This document shows positions 1 through 11,878 of a DNA stretch of 64,000 nt, one piece after another. Position 1 is the stretch's first letter; each line of letters begins with the position of its first letter. Source of the stretch: Neospora caninum Liverpool (taxonomy: Eukaryota > Apicomplexa > Conoidasida > Eucoccidiorida > Sarcocystidae); NCBI RefSeq assembly GCF_000208865.1, contig NC_018395.1:6248839-6312838 (forward strand), read 5' to 3'. A program made the position numbers and the translations under genes. The notes beneath the pieces are model-generated. The model saw only the letters and a program-made list of their open reading frames with translations, was not told the origin of the DNA and did no database searches.

Positions 1-3000
1 CGCCCACGCTTCGCTGCAGCAGCAGTTCCCGCGGCATCCGCCGCCCGCACATCGCGTCAGAGGAGAGAAAGACGCAAACCAGGGACTCTCGGATCCAGAG
101 TCGAGGCCATGCTTCTGTCCCGCGGCTTCATGTCCCCCTTCGCCGTTCCTCGCCACCGGCTTCCCCCGCGCCCGACTCAAGGGCCCATGAGGCCCCGCAG
201 TGCAGCAGAAACAGTTCGCGTCGGATTCGCCCTGCGACGGCGGCGGCGGCAGCGGCCAAGCCGTCGCAGCCGCGGTTTGGTCTTGTGCAGCCATTGCACT
301 CGCCTTCGCCAGCAGTGCCGGGAGGTCCGGGACGCGCAGAGTGAAGGCTCCTGAGCCTCCGCAGCGGAGACAGGAGACTAGACACGGCGCCGTGCATGCG
401 GCGTAGAGGCGGCCGTAGGCCCGCGCACACACTAGCCCGTCGAAGAAGGCCTCTGAAAGAACCTCCAGTTCCGCCACGTCGAGCGCGTGGCCTCGAGGCA
501 ACAGGCGGACATCAAAGGCCATGCGCGCCACGGCAGTCGACGCGGCAGATAAGCCGGCGGAAGCCGCAGCCGCCCCAATCGGGTCCGCACCCGACGCGGA
601 TTGGCTGCTCGAAGGACGCGGCGCCGGAGACGCCGCTGCAGGCTCAGGCTTCCCGCTGGACGTGGACGGCTCGGCAGGCGACGCGGGTGCAGGCGCGTGT
701 GGGCCAGGCGGTGTCGTGGGCGATGTTTCGTCCTTCTCGCGATCGCCCCCGCCTTGAGCAGGCGCGGATGTCGCTCGCCCCTGCTTCCGCTCTTCTTCGC
801 GCTTCGCTAGGAAACGCGAATGGGCCGTCGACGCAGCTGCCTCAGCTGCAGCAGAGGCGGCGATTTCCACTTCGATCTCGAGAACAGCTTGGTAGTAGAG
901 CGCGCACCTGAGGGCCACTGCCGTGGTTCTCAACGTATTCTTCAGCTGCCTGAGGAGATCCGGGAGCGCCTGCGAGGCAACGCCCTGGAGGCTGTGGGCT
1001 CCCAGGACGTCTGCCGCCACGGTCGCAACGGAGACATCCGCTGCAGCCTCTGGGCCGCAAGCGTCGTGACACAGCGGCGAGTGAGGCGGAGGCGCCAGAA
1101 AGGAAAACTCCGGTAACAGAGACTCCGACGGCGGGCTATGGTGATAGGGAAGCAGCAGCGCGTACGCTGACAGTGGCGGATAGAATGCGGGCCTCGACGG
1201 CGCCGCAGCTCCGCACGCATTCGAAGGCGGGCTGCCTCCCGACACGTCCAGAGGATAAGAGATCGAAGACGGGGGCGACGACGAGGGTGAAGGAAGAGAG
1301 AGATTGATCGACGCCGCTTGCGCATACAGCTGCAAGACATACACCCGACAGGGATGCACACACGCAGGAACGCAATTAATTTCAACAATGCCGTCAACGG
1401 CCGACACGCGAAAACGAGACACACAACCGAATCCAAACCCGAAACCTCTTCGTCGTGTACACAGCGCCTTACACGGGAATTGTAAGTCCACCGGCACGCA
1501 CGCACGGGAGGTTTACCACATTTTCTTCTACACGACCAGGACTCGGTAGGTTCAGAGGGTGTGCCTTTCTATGGCTGCGACGTTTTGCGGGGCTTCCGCT
1601 TCCAGGACCAGGTGCGCACAGGGACATATCGGTTCATGCCTGAGCGCGTGGGTACACCTGAGGTTCCCCAGTCGCCTTCTTCCTGTTCCTCACCGCAGGA
1701 AGCATCGCTCGCAGTGTCTTGAGCGAGATGGCAAGAATCCGAACTGCTTGTCGCAAGAGGCTGCGCACAGCGGCCAGGCGCTCGTCGACTCGTCTGCCGA
1801 ATTCTCCGCCTTCGACCGATCGCCACGACGCGGCGATGCTCGGCGCGGAGACCTCGGGGAGCGCGGGTGGCGCCTGAGGTGACTGCGACGTGTCTTTGCC
1901 AGGTGGATCCGATGTGTCTTCCGCGGCACTTGGGGCGTCCCAAGTCATCTGGGCACTGCTTTCTTCGCCTTCGCCCGGGATTCGCACCTCCGTTTCTTCC
2001 CTTTTTCCTGCTCGGTCCTTCTTCGTCTCGCCCTCGTAGAGCTCAGTGACCACGTGGGTGGCCGCAGCCGCTGCGTGAACGGCACCTGCATGGTGGGCAT
2101 TCTTGACAGCGACTTCGATGACGTAGCTGACGATTTTCACGAGGAGTTGTCGAGTGTACAGCATGTTGCCGACCGAGTTCTCTGTCGGACACGTCACGGA
2201 GGCCATTTGCTTTCTTCTGCCGGCCGAAGGTGCGTTTCGTCCCAGGTTCCGGAGATCCCTATCCCCCTCGCACGCTTCAACTCCTCTCTTCTCTCCAGCT
2301 CCTAGCACAGTCAGCAAGTCCGCATTTAGGGCCGCGCCAATTGTTCGGAGGAGGGACGCGAGGAAGGAGACATCCCACGTGGAGAGGTCCGAGGCAAAGG
2401 CAATTAACAGGTCGTGGATGTGTGTGAAGGCGTAGGTGCGCAGCATGAGGGCGTCTGCACTCGACGACACTGCGGCCAGCTCGTCGCGAAGGATTTGCCT
2501 CAGATAGGGCGAGACTAGGCGCCGGAAACGCGGCGAGGAGACCAACAGTTTGAGGGATTCGTGGACCGTTTTCCGCTTGAACAAAAAGGGCGGTCCGAGC
2601 AATCCCAAAAGGCGCGGAATCAGTGCGGGAAGCGACGGGGCTGCCTCACGCGCGAGAAAGTAGGCAAGGTCAGAGACGGCACACGAGACACTCGACGCCG
2701 ACGCGGAGTCTGTGGTGGGAGGCGTCGAGGCGGTCCGCGCATTCCCCGTCTTCTGGGATGTCGAAGCGGTCAAGACAGCCGGGGCCGGGGCCGGGGCATT
2801 CTTGATAAGGTAACAAAAGAGGAAGAAAATGCGGGTTTGCGCGTACAGAAAATCGTAGAAAACTGTCCGACCGCCATTGTGCTGAGCCTGTGCCTGGTAC
2901 CACGGTGCCGCAGCTCGCCTTGGCAACACCGGCGCTCCGGGGACCTCCATCTGCACGAATTCCAGCATGTGTTGGAGAAGCCTGAACAAGAGCAGCCGCA

Positions 3001-5711
3001 TCGGCAGCGCATGCAGCCCTTGGCGACCGTTCCCAAAGCTGCACATGAACTTGCGTTCGGAAATCGATCTGCGACATTGTATTACGAAATGAGGGTCACA
3101 CGCCCTCCTCTCCACATGTGCAGAAGGTAGGTGTGGTATCTATCGAAACGTACGCAGAGGCGCCATGCACGGGCGACCGTCTCGGCCACCTGGTGCGTGT
3201 CTTCTCTGTGTCTCTTGCTCTCTCTGCTTCTGTTTTCTTCCCTGTCGCGCCTCTCTCGCCTGACGCTTACCTCTGCAAAGACTTTGGATGCTGAAGGAGC
3301 AGGAGCATCATCGGGAGCCGAGTGGAAAGGGCGATGAGGCAGTAGGCGATGTCGCCAGCAACGCGGATGGAAAGGACGGAAGGCACGAGCTGACCCTCTT
3401 CGCGATTAACAATGCCTAAGGGCAATTCCCCTATTTCGGGGGGCTTCCCTGTGCGCTCGCACTTCTTGACTTGCGCGCGGATCGCTTCCATCAGGTGGAT
3501 GTACAGCTGAGGCAGCGTGTCGTGCAGAAGCTCTCCCGCCCGCGGAAGCACCGCCGGAGTGGGCGAAAACGCCGTGCGCTGAGGCCGGCCCGAGACGGCA
3601 GACGAGGCGGGAAGAGACGAAGACGACGCGGCCTCAGGGCGGCTCGGCGAGGACGAAAAGCGCGCGAGGTCGATCAGGACCGAGAGGGCTCGCACCGCAT
3701 TGTCTTCGCAGTCGGACAGGACTACGTGGAGGCACGTGGAAGCGATGTCCTGCAGACAAAACGCGTGTCGACGGGAGCATGTGGAGAATGCGAGCAAAGC
3801 ACAGACGAACGCGGAACAAGAAAAGTCGATAGTGGGACCGCGCAACATACGAGACGGAGAAGGCGCAGCACGCAGACAACGAAACGGGATAGGTTCACAG
3901 TGTAAGCCGACGCACGCCAAACACACGGACCAGCCGATGAACTCGACCAAAAGGCCAGAATGGAGGAGCTAGCCCGGGGGCTGTTCAGAACGGGTGCAGG
4001 TCGAGGAGCCCCATGCATGCGTCCAGCGCAAAAGACGACACACACGCCCTCTACCTATGCCCATCTGAAGAGAGACAAACGTAGTATGTAGGCTGATCGA
4101 TGCGCCGAGGTGGATATAGCCACTGAAGTATGCACGGGACATATCTCTTGTCGGACAGTGGCACGTCTCGTGGCCGTTTCCCTGGCGGCCAACAACGTGA
4201 AACTGCGGTTTTCCTACCATGTGGCCGGGAAGAATGGTTTTGTCTGAGGCGCTTTCCTCGGCTCGTTCCGACCGTTTCGAAGCTTCCTCGCTGTCGTCTG
4301 TCGCTTCGGAAGATGCACTGGGGTTCTCGATAGCCCCGCATGCGACCGCTGCCTGTGTGACCATCGCCATGGCTTTCTCGAGCTCCCGTCGCGCTTCTTC
4401 CACCTTTTTCCCTTCCTCCTGCATGCTCGCCTCGCTCTCATTCTCCGTCGACGGCGGAGGCTGATCGCTCGCCTTCTCGTCTGCCACCGAGCCGGCCGCT
4501 CCGGAGCTGGCCAGAGCCGCAGGGAGAACACTGTAGGGATAGGAAGCAGTCCCGATGGCGACAAGGCGAAGGAGAGTGAGAAGAGATTGCCGAAAGACGT
4601 ACACTTCTCCCTCTTTCATGACTGGCGTCACTGAACGGAGTAGAAGAAGCGTCGCAGGCAGAATGACAGCAGCTGCGCTGGACGCCTCGGGACCGCGATT
4701 TTCTGCGAGGAGGTCGATGCACTTCCTGACAGCGCGGACTCGAGGCGTGAGAAACTGGGAGCCCGACAGGGAGGAAGACCCGGACAAGTCGGAAAGAAGA
4801 AACTGGCCGCCGCTCAAATCACTTCCCTCTCTGCTGTCAGGCACGTTCGAATCGTTGCACATGGCCGGCGCCGCGCGCAGGAACTCTGTGAGGGTTTGGA
4901 GCGTCGTGGGAGAAGACGGAAGCATGTGTTTTCTCCTGGCTTCTTTATCCTCCTCCCCGATCCGACCCGCATCGTCTCTCGCCCCGGCCGACTGCCCCTC
5001 CGGAGACGGCCCCGCGACCGGAGGCTCGGAAGCCAAAAGTGGACACTCCACCGCCGCGGAGACAGCGACAGGGCCCGTCGCGACGGCCGAGCCCGACGCG
5101 ACGCGAGGCGCGGTCTCCTCGACGCTACGAGCGATGCCCGGGAGAGCGAAGCCTCCGCCTGGAAGGCCTGGGACAGTCTCGCCGGGCGGCGGCCCAGGAA
5201 ATGCTGGGGCTTCCTGCAGCCGAGAGACAGGCACGAGGTTCCCCTCTACGGGGGCAGAAGGACCGCCGCCGGGGCGAGAAGGCGCCGCCGTGCCGTGGAC
5301 TGACGCCGGCGCGAAAGCGGCGGCGGCGGCAGGTCCAGGCCCCGGCGGAGGGCCAGAGAGAGGGTGAGGGGAACCAGAAACAGTTTCGGAGACATACTCA
5401 CGCTGAGCCGGCTCGCCGCTGGGCACAAACCCCGCGTGGGCTGACAGACTAGGGAGCTGGGGCACGGACTCATAGCCGAGATGTGGGAACGGCGCGGCGG
5501 CAACAGGCAGAGGAGAGGAACCTAAGTGATGAGCAGTTTGAGGCGGCGGAGGAGAAGGAACGGACGCAAGCCCGACCGGAGGGAAATACGAGGGGATCTG
5601 GGAGGGGTGCTCCTGGGAAGCTGGCGCAGAGAAATGCGAAGGTGGTGGCCTTTCTCCTGGAAGCGAAGGTGGCCCCGAAGGGGGCGGATCGCCTGACGCG
5701 CCGTCTTTCAT
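1..5711 (-). CDS. TRRAP: Tra1/TRRAP-like HEAT-repeat protein, N-terminal part (C-terminus beyond window)
   Basis: Four exons fit in phase: 5711-4218, 3749-3271, about 3068-1694 (an acceptor giving 3038 is also in phase) and 1329-1, which stays open to the window edge (about 1,559 codons seen). Exon 1 is a Pro/Gly-rich leader (residues 1-290), then helices. From exon 2 on, the order matches the N-terminal HEAT region of TRRAP/Tra1: DIASTCLHVVLSDCEDNAVR (cf. NVLSVMFRFLETENEENV), then LPQLYIHLMEAIRAQVKK, then FYDFLYAQTRIFFLFCYLIK (cf. the LYADFIAAQIKTLSFLAYII block), then LMLRTYAFTHIHDLLIAFAS (cf. LRPLAYSTLADLVHHVRQ). The comparisons are from memory of the human protein. TRRAP/Tra1 is the kinase-dead PIKK scaffold of SAGA/NuA4 acetyltransferase complexes in the nucleus. 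The FAT and pseudokinase domains would lie outside the window. Exon 4 carries Ala/Pro-rich insertions. Another large HEAT protein is the alternative. Confidence 0.72.
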
Positions 5712-7100
5712 ATTGACAAGAAAGAATGGCGGGCAAGAAACAGCGAAAGAGGGTGGAGATGACTGTCAAACGGACAGTTTGTTTTTAATACTATTACAGA
5801 GGACAACTCGGTTACGGCAAGAAAACGCTCTTTAGGCGCCTGCACTGCCTGTCGCATTTGCCTCCGTCTCCTGGCGTCCAATGCTGTGTGGCGCATCCTC
5901 TCCCGTTACCAGCGAAATCGGTCGCAGGGAGGCCTAAGCCTTTTCACTGAAGGAGGTCGGCCGGCTTCATGTCTCCTGGTTAATCACCCGTAGTTTGGAA
6001 ACGGCTCATCAACAAAAGCGCATGCCGATCACTCGCAAATCGATGTGGGGTCGCCTCTGTGTGTCGAGAAAGGCGAGGACAGAGATATTTCAGTGGCATG
6101 AAAAAACACGGCGTGAAAGTGCGTAAGCTTCAAAGACGGTGTTGTTCAACTAAGGACGCAAAAGCCTTTGAAACGTTATCGATGACTTGCGAAGACGTTC
6201 GTTGAAGAATCAACAGATCTTTGGACTCGAACGCCACTTAGTATTAGCAAATGCTCTCCCCTCGTCCTCGCTCTCGTTCAGAGGCCTCCACGGCCGTCGC
6301 GTGTCCTCGGCCGTGACTGCGTGACTGCCTCCGGTCTGCGCTGCGGATGGGCACGAGGAAGTCTACAAGGGAGAGACAGAAATGAGCCCCACATCTGCCT
6401 CGGCCTGCCTTTCAGTTTTCCTAGGTGTCGTGTTTTCTCTCCGCTGCAGTGTCTGTTTTGCCCTAGCGGGCCAACGAAAACTTGCACGCGTTACGAGGGC
6501 AGTTTCCCGAGGCAACCTCCTCTGGGAGAGGACAAGACGAACGAGACAAAGAATGGAAGACGAAATCACGAAAGAGGAGCGAAACAGATACGCAGTGTGC
6601 GCAGGTTAGAAAAAAACAACGGGGTGAAAAGGCAGATATGTCGGCAGTGCACTCCCCTTTAACAAGACTGCCCTGAGGCTGAATTTCTTGCCCAGGCGAT
6701 AGCCGTCTGGAACAATGGATGAGACGGCAGCAAGAGAGGCAGACCAGATGAAAGTGGACGAGAAGAAGGGAGACTCACTTTCAGAGCCGAGAGAGATGCT
6801 CTCTACGTGGTCCTCTGCTGGCTCTCGTCTCGTAGATGCATGCAAAAACGGAGGCCGGCACCGTCGGTCCCGTTGTGCGACTTTCGAACCCGTCTCGCTC
6901 TTGTCGGCTCAAAGAACTGCTGAGTAAATTGAAGGGAAAAGTACGGAAATGAAGGGGAAAGAGGGTCACACACTCGAAAATAAAGAGACTTGAGATATAT
7001 ATGGCAAACGTTTCAGAGGAAATCAACTCTGCTTGGCGTAGCTTTCATGCAAGGAAAAGACGGGGGGGCTTGGCGGGCGCCCGAATAGGTGAGAGAAGTA
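5712..7100. other. Intergenic, 5' flank of the TRRAP-like gene
   Basis: No coding block that I can support. It holds the upstream region of the minus-strand gene starting at 5711 and, at its right end, the downstream region of the minus-strand gene ending at 7101. The base composition is mixed and less GC-rich than the exons. A palindromic TGCATGCA lies at 6837-6844. Confidence 0.6.
6837..6844. promoter_or_regulatory. TGCATGCA palindrome, candidate AP2-factor site
   Basis: The octamer is seen directly, about 1.1 kb upstream of the TRRAP-like start at 5711. TGCATGC-type motifs are enriched in apicomplexan promoters and are bound by ApiAP2 proteins (known for the group). Function here is inference, and at this distance it is weak. 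Confidence 0.25.
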
Positions 7101-7989
7101 TCACGAAGCGTAAGGAGAGAGCTGGATAGACCTCATACAGCCAAGAACAAACATGAGACGACAGGGCAGGCGAAATACAGGGAAGTTTGCCTTTTTCCTC
7201 AGAGCCCGGGGCAACTTTTCCACAAACGCAGAAGCGGTGCCTACAGAGAGAGACACAATAGGTTTCTCTTGGGGCTGCGGATGTCCCTTCCTGCACCCTG
7301 CCCCGAATATAAGAACGGCGCACACTGTTGACAATCGGGCAAACGTACAACGGCAAGCAAACAGATTGCGATGGCTCAGAGGAGACTGTGCGAAGTGGTG
7401 TTCAACGTCTTTTAGGTAGCGACACACTCCCGGGCTTTTGAGTACCAATCTTGTATTGGAAGATCTGCTCTTGCCGGATCAACTGAACGTACGTCTGAAA
7501 GTTAGACGCTTTTTCCGGGGACCGAACTACAGCTTTTCGGTCGCACGAAACTCTGTTGTGGAACATTGGCGGCTTCACATCGACATGCCTGGCGGAACAT
7601 TCGGCACCGATCGGGAATATGATCTTTTCCTGCAGAAAACCAGAAAGCATGTCTTTGAGAGGGACACATGAAAGTAAGATGGACGGATCTCCAACTAAGA
7701 GTCTAGCATCGCACACCTGGGTGAAGTCGATTTTCAAAAGCGGTATTTGAGGGTGTGCGTAAATGTAAAACTCTGCACCTTGAATTCTGGCAACACAATA
7801 GCAGAAAAGAAACATCACTGGCGCACGGGGAATCATCGAGTACTACTACGAACAATCAAACGTACCGGGGCCTCTCTTTTTTATTAGCCCAAGCACGGAA
7901 GTCGATGATCTGCTGGTACTCCTTTGAGTTCGGAGGCGACACAGAGACAAGGGGAACGAACTTCTGGGAGACCAACTCCAGCAACCCCT
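7101..7989 (-). CDS. Unknown spliced gene, last four exons (5' end not found)
   Basis: Four blocks join in phase at consensus sites: 7989-7866 (donor GTACGT), 7786-7717 (acceptor after a strong pyrimidine tract, donor GTGTGC), 7629-7446 (acceptor TTTTCTGCAG, donor GTACTC) and 7240-7101 ending in TGA. They give about 172 residues. The chain reads GLLELVSQKFVPLVSVSP, then KEYQQIIDFRAWANKKERPR, then AEFYIYAHPQIPLLKIDFTQ, then EKIIFPIGAECSARHVDVKP, then SNFQTYVQLIRQEQIFQYKI and a basic tail. The even use of aromatic and aliphatic residues and the closed phases argue for a real gene. I do not recognise the family. The alternating beta-like pattern could be an Ig/ASH-type fold, but that is a guess. 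Exon 7989 starts in phase 1, so at least one upstream exon exists in 8.0-9.2 kb or beyond; I could not place it. It is divergent from the zinc-finger gene to the right. Confidence 0.5.
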
Positions 7990-9163
7990 CTGCGACTCAT
8001 GGATTAACGATGCGGTGCTGCTTTCCCCTCTTGCCTGCTTCTTCCCTCAGCGCAAAACCGTCAATTGTAACTGAGAACCGTAAACCGTAACTCTCGAACG
8101 GTTCTGCACAAGCGTAGGTCGTACACGCAACTCTATCCGCTCATATCGCTGCGTCAGGTGCTTCGAATCCGCATAGCGGTTCTATGTAGACACAGGTGTA
8201 CTGTCCTTAATCAACAGGCTCGTGCTCGGTTTTCCGTCGGAGCGTAGAAAAACAGAATGCCTTGCATCTGGAATGTAGTGCTGCACGCCTCGAAATGGTG
8301 TACGATGTGCGCCTTTGCACAAAAGGTTGCTCGATATTGCACGGGTCGCAGCGCTCGGCTTTCCCGTCGAGAGCGCAGCAGAAACTGTTCTAACTCGGGC
8401 AATGCGCCCTAAACCGCTTAGAAGAACGCTACACGAGTCTGAAACTAGTCCGGGTCCAACAGGTAACCGCTGTCAATCCACCAGACTTAGAGGGACTCCC
8501 GGTGACGATAATCCCTGGATCCACAGAAAAACGGTCCCCAAAAAGATTGAACGTGTGACGGATATGTCTGAATGCTGGAAATGACAAGTCAGATCAGCCA
8601 CGTGTTCGTGGGGTGCCGACCGCTCTCAGCCCAATACAGACACTACCAGGGTAGCCTAGCCGTCGTTTCATCTTTTTGTGCTGAACGCCGCCAGTGTCCA
8701 GTCGAGCTCGTCTTGCCCCCCTTGAAGACATTCATTTTTAGATATGTGACCATTTCCTTGGTGTTCCTATGATTTGCAACCTCCTTGGGGATCGCCCTTT
8801 TTCTCTTCAGCAAATAAAATGGTTTTTTCTTGTTTTGCATGGCCCATCGAAGGGGTATGGAAGGGGTGTTGCGGGATTGAATCCACCCCGGATTCACGGT
8901 CATACGCAGCTGGCGAGTTCGCAAACGTGCAAGTAGGTGACCGCACTGGAAAGCGCCCCAGCACCGCAACTCGACGCGTTTCTTACTGCTTCCCGGTTTA
9001 CACTGAAGGATGGTTTTCGTTTCGTTCTTCAAGTCTCCGTACTTCTCTCTACACAATACCTCTGGGGTTATTTTACTTGGGTTCGACGACGGGGGCGGGG
9101 TGCCTTGTGGAGACGTACAGGCGGACAAAAAGAGCGTCAAATGCTTTGGGTGTTGTTCTTTCA
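7990..9163. other. Intergenic or unresolved 5' exons
   Basis: This lies between a minus gene lacking its 5' exons and a plus gene whose first exon is uncertain. Fragments that could be minus-strand exons exist (for example AHIVHHFEACSTTFQMQG near 8,300), but no joining sites could be proved. An open plus-strand frame begins at about 8937 and runs into the next gene; part of it may be coding. Confidence 0.4.
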
Positions 9164-10906
9164 GGCTGGTCATCAGGCGAGTGCACCGAAACCCGATAAA
9201 GCAGCAAAGAGCCACAGCGAACGTGGGAGGATGCGAAGACGCCGCCTCAGGACATCTGTGACGTACAGCCGCGAACAGGACTTTTTACGGCAGGCGGAGC
9301 TGGACCTGCTCGTGCTACCATGTTGGTTCTGCGCTAAGACCAGAAGAATCCTTGCCACTGATGAAGGTAGATCGAGAGGCAGCATTCCCACGGCTTCAAA
9401 CAGGTTGATTTCTACGAAGCGGATCCGAGGCAGTTCGTTTACTTTCCTGCAGGCTCCGCCTCATTTAGGCGATATTCCACTCCCTCTCGATGTCGATGAT
9501 GGACCGCTTAGTTTTCATGCCGCTACGCCAGCTCCTGGTTCCAACCGCAAAAAGGTGTTGAATGCAACGGATACCCGACTGGCAAAGCGCGTTGGGAGGT
9601 TCCTGCCATTGCCAAAGCTACCGGTTGAACACTCGGGGGAGGCGCCAGCCTCACAGGTATACACAGAGAAATTACTTCCTCACAGCGAGGAGCGTGAGCC
9701 GAGACAGCAGGCTTCTGAAGAACAGGGAAACAGTAGAAGGCCAAGTACAACGGTTTCCAGAACGCTTCCGGCCAGATGCTGTAAAGAGCGACTCGTGCCT
9801 GCTAGATAATCTGCGCTGGTGAAATAGTGAATGTGTCTTCCGTGAGGGCGCGCGGCTCACTGAGAGAGTGCCTGGACGGGGTTCCAGGGCGGACAGTCAG
9901 AGCGGTACGAGAGCTTCCGTTGTCGCGGGGGCGGGAGTGGCTAAACGTCATTCATTGTGCGGCTCCTGGATCATGTAGGGTCGTGCGCTGAAGCGTGGTC
10001 ATGGTGGCTTGCTGACGACTGCGTGTGCAGGAACAACCCGCGTGCCCAGGGCTACAGTCCGTCGCGGAGGACACGGCTCGAACCGCCGAGACGCCTGTCA
10101 AAAAGGACTCTGTACTTCCACTAGGCGAGGACAGCAGTATCTTCCCTTTGTGCGACTCGTGTAACGGGGCCATGAAGGTGAAACTCGAGGTACGGACTGG
10201 TACAGAGAAGCGTGGAACGTTCCCTGCATCACCCCGCTAACCACCGCTGCCCCGCATAATTGGGGTCCGCGTAGGCGTTTTCTCTAGTGTGTCGTTCCGT
10301 GCTCATGTCTCTCAGTAGAGTAAAACAGTGCGCAAGCAACGTATCAGCTCTGCGTTGCCTTCCTGTGTCTACAGCTCCTTCGCGCGCCATCCATCGGACA
10401 AGTCCTTAAATGGTATCTTAAGGCCTCCAACAGTGTCGCCCACGGCCGAATTCGTGTATGCCGCTGCGCCAGCGGACAGCAATTCCATGATCAAGGCGAG
10501 CCTCTGAACTCCCCCACGCTGGTAGAGTGGCAGCGGAGTCTTCTACGGGAGCTGTCAGATTCGCAAGACGTCTCCCTAACTTCTGAGGGGACCGCACACT
10601 TCACGGACACGCTCGCAGAACCCAGTGCAGCTCAGGCTGATGGCCCTCGAATGCCGAGGGGAGTCTCCTCTCCGGAGCCCAGAAATGTGGCAGGGTGTCC
10701 GTGCTTGCTCGCGTGAACCTTCCGTGAAGCTTCCAGTCTGTGGTCACTTTGTCAGCGCGGAATCTTTCCAACACGTTGTGGAAGAGGCCATGAAGGAGAA
10801 GACCAACATGATATACAGCAGTGGTGCACAGTGGCGCGTCCAATGCCCTCTGTGTGGAAGCAAACAGCTGGTCGGAGCCTCTCTCTTGAGCAGACTTTAC
10901 ATGTGA
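9164..10906 (+). CDS. Zinc-finger / degenerate RING-type protein (frame change unresolved)
   Basis: Exons 9164-9656 (the acceptor after TGTTCTTTCAG is good; the first ATG inside is 9231), 10031-10189 and 10375-about 10624/10714 join in phase 0. They encode paired cysteines: CWFC near the start, then PLCDSCNGAMKVKLE continuing into RIRVCRCASGQQF. That frame ends at TGA 10714. A second frame (10580-10909, +1 relative) carries a clear zinc-binding block, KLPVCGHFVSAESFQHVVEE followed by RVQCPLCG and ASLLSRLYM, then a stop. The CGH...CPLC spacing resembles the C-terminal RING of RMD5/GID-type ubiquitin ligases (inference); no LisH/CTLH part is visible. The frames could be joined by a 58-nt intron (10625-10682), by an assembly indel, or they may be separate. 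An E3-like role is possible but unproved. Confidence 0.5.
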
Positions 10907-11878
10907 ATGCGAGTCGATGAGCGTGTGACAGACACGCGTGGAACAGCCGTGTACATTGACTAGATCGCGTGAATGTCTAGGCAAGAGGTGCATTCCATCT
11001 CTACTGTTTCAGACGTTGCAGTTGCTTCTTTGCGTTTCGTGGATGTGCCTTACCGCCAAGCAGCTACTGCTGCTGCTAAGAGATTTTTCACAAAACGCGT
11101 CAGTTTTACTTTTGCAGAAAAATCACCATGTACTGTCTCTGGATGGCCCGGGAGCCGAGTTCCGCGGACCTTGCCCCGTTTAGCTCTCTCTGATTCGTCT
11201 TGACTAGCACTGGTAACCTAGGTTCCTCCGCAGGCGTCCAAAATGGTCAACTATTAGCTGCCGCAGCTAGACGCTTTAGCGTTCTCGTGTTGCCCCTCTC
11301 AAATATGGAGCATGCCTGTCACCCGGGCCTGTTGACCGGCGGCATCTCCGCCCAAGGCGGCCGTTCACCAGCTGTGCACCATTCGATGGCGTCCCGGCGA
11401 CGCTCCAACTAAGATTCCTTAGAGTGTCGCTATTCCAGCCGTTGCACTAGCTGTCGCTCTCTGAATCCAGCACAGGCGCCTGAGCTGCAGGGTCCTGTTG
11501 AAACTGTTGCGAACCGGCGGTGTCGTCTGGGTGAAAGAGAAACATAAATACCGGCAGGGCAGCTGCTGGCAAACGCGCGGCGAGCTGTGAGGCAGACATG
11601 CAGAGAAAGATGAGGCACGAAGCCAATCAGTCAATATGGGTCGCGAGGAAAAAAAGAGCTCACACACGATGACAGTTCCCGCGAACCACTTGAACGCTTC
11701 ATTGCAACCGAGGCAACCTATACACTGAACCACGCATCCTCTCAACCTAGTGAAAGCTCCAAAAGTCTGTCCTTCGAATTTCCAGTTCACAGCTGCGTGG
11801 AAGACACGAGTCTCGAATTCGTGCCCGTTGAGGTCTCATCCCCGGGGTTGACATGCATGCAGCGTTCCGTCTGTCTCT
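10907..11878. other. Convergent intergenic region
   Basis: This lies between the 3' end of the plus-strand zinc-finger gene and the 3' end of the minus-strand WD40 gene. I see only short ORFs on both strands with no recognisable motif. It presumably holds both 3' UTRs. A TGCATGCA octamer lies at 11854-11861. Confidence 0.55.

Noticed and set aside
8643..9215. 190-codon minus-strand ORF as the missing 5' exon of the 7101-7989 gene
   Set aside because: No in-phase donor joining to the acceptor at 7989 could be found, and the composition is not convincing.
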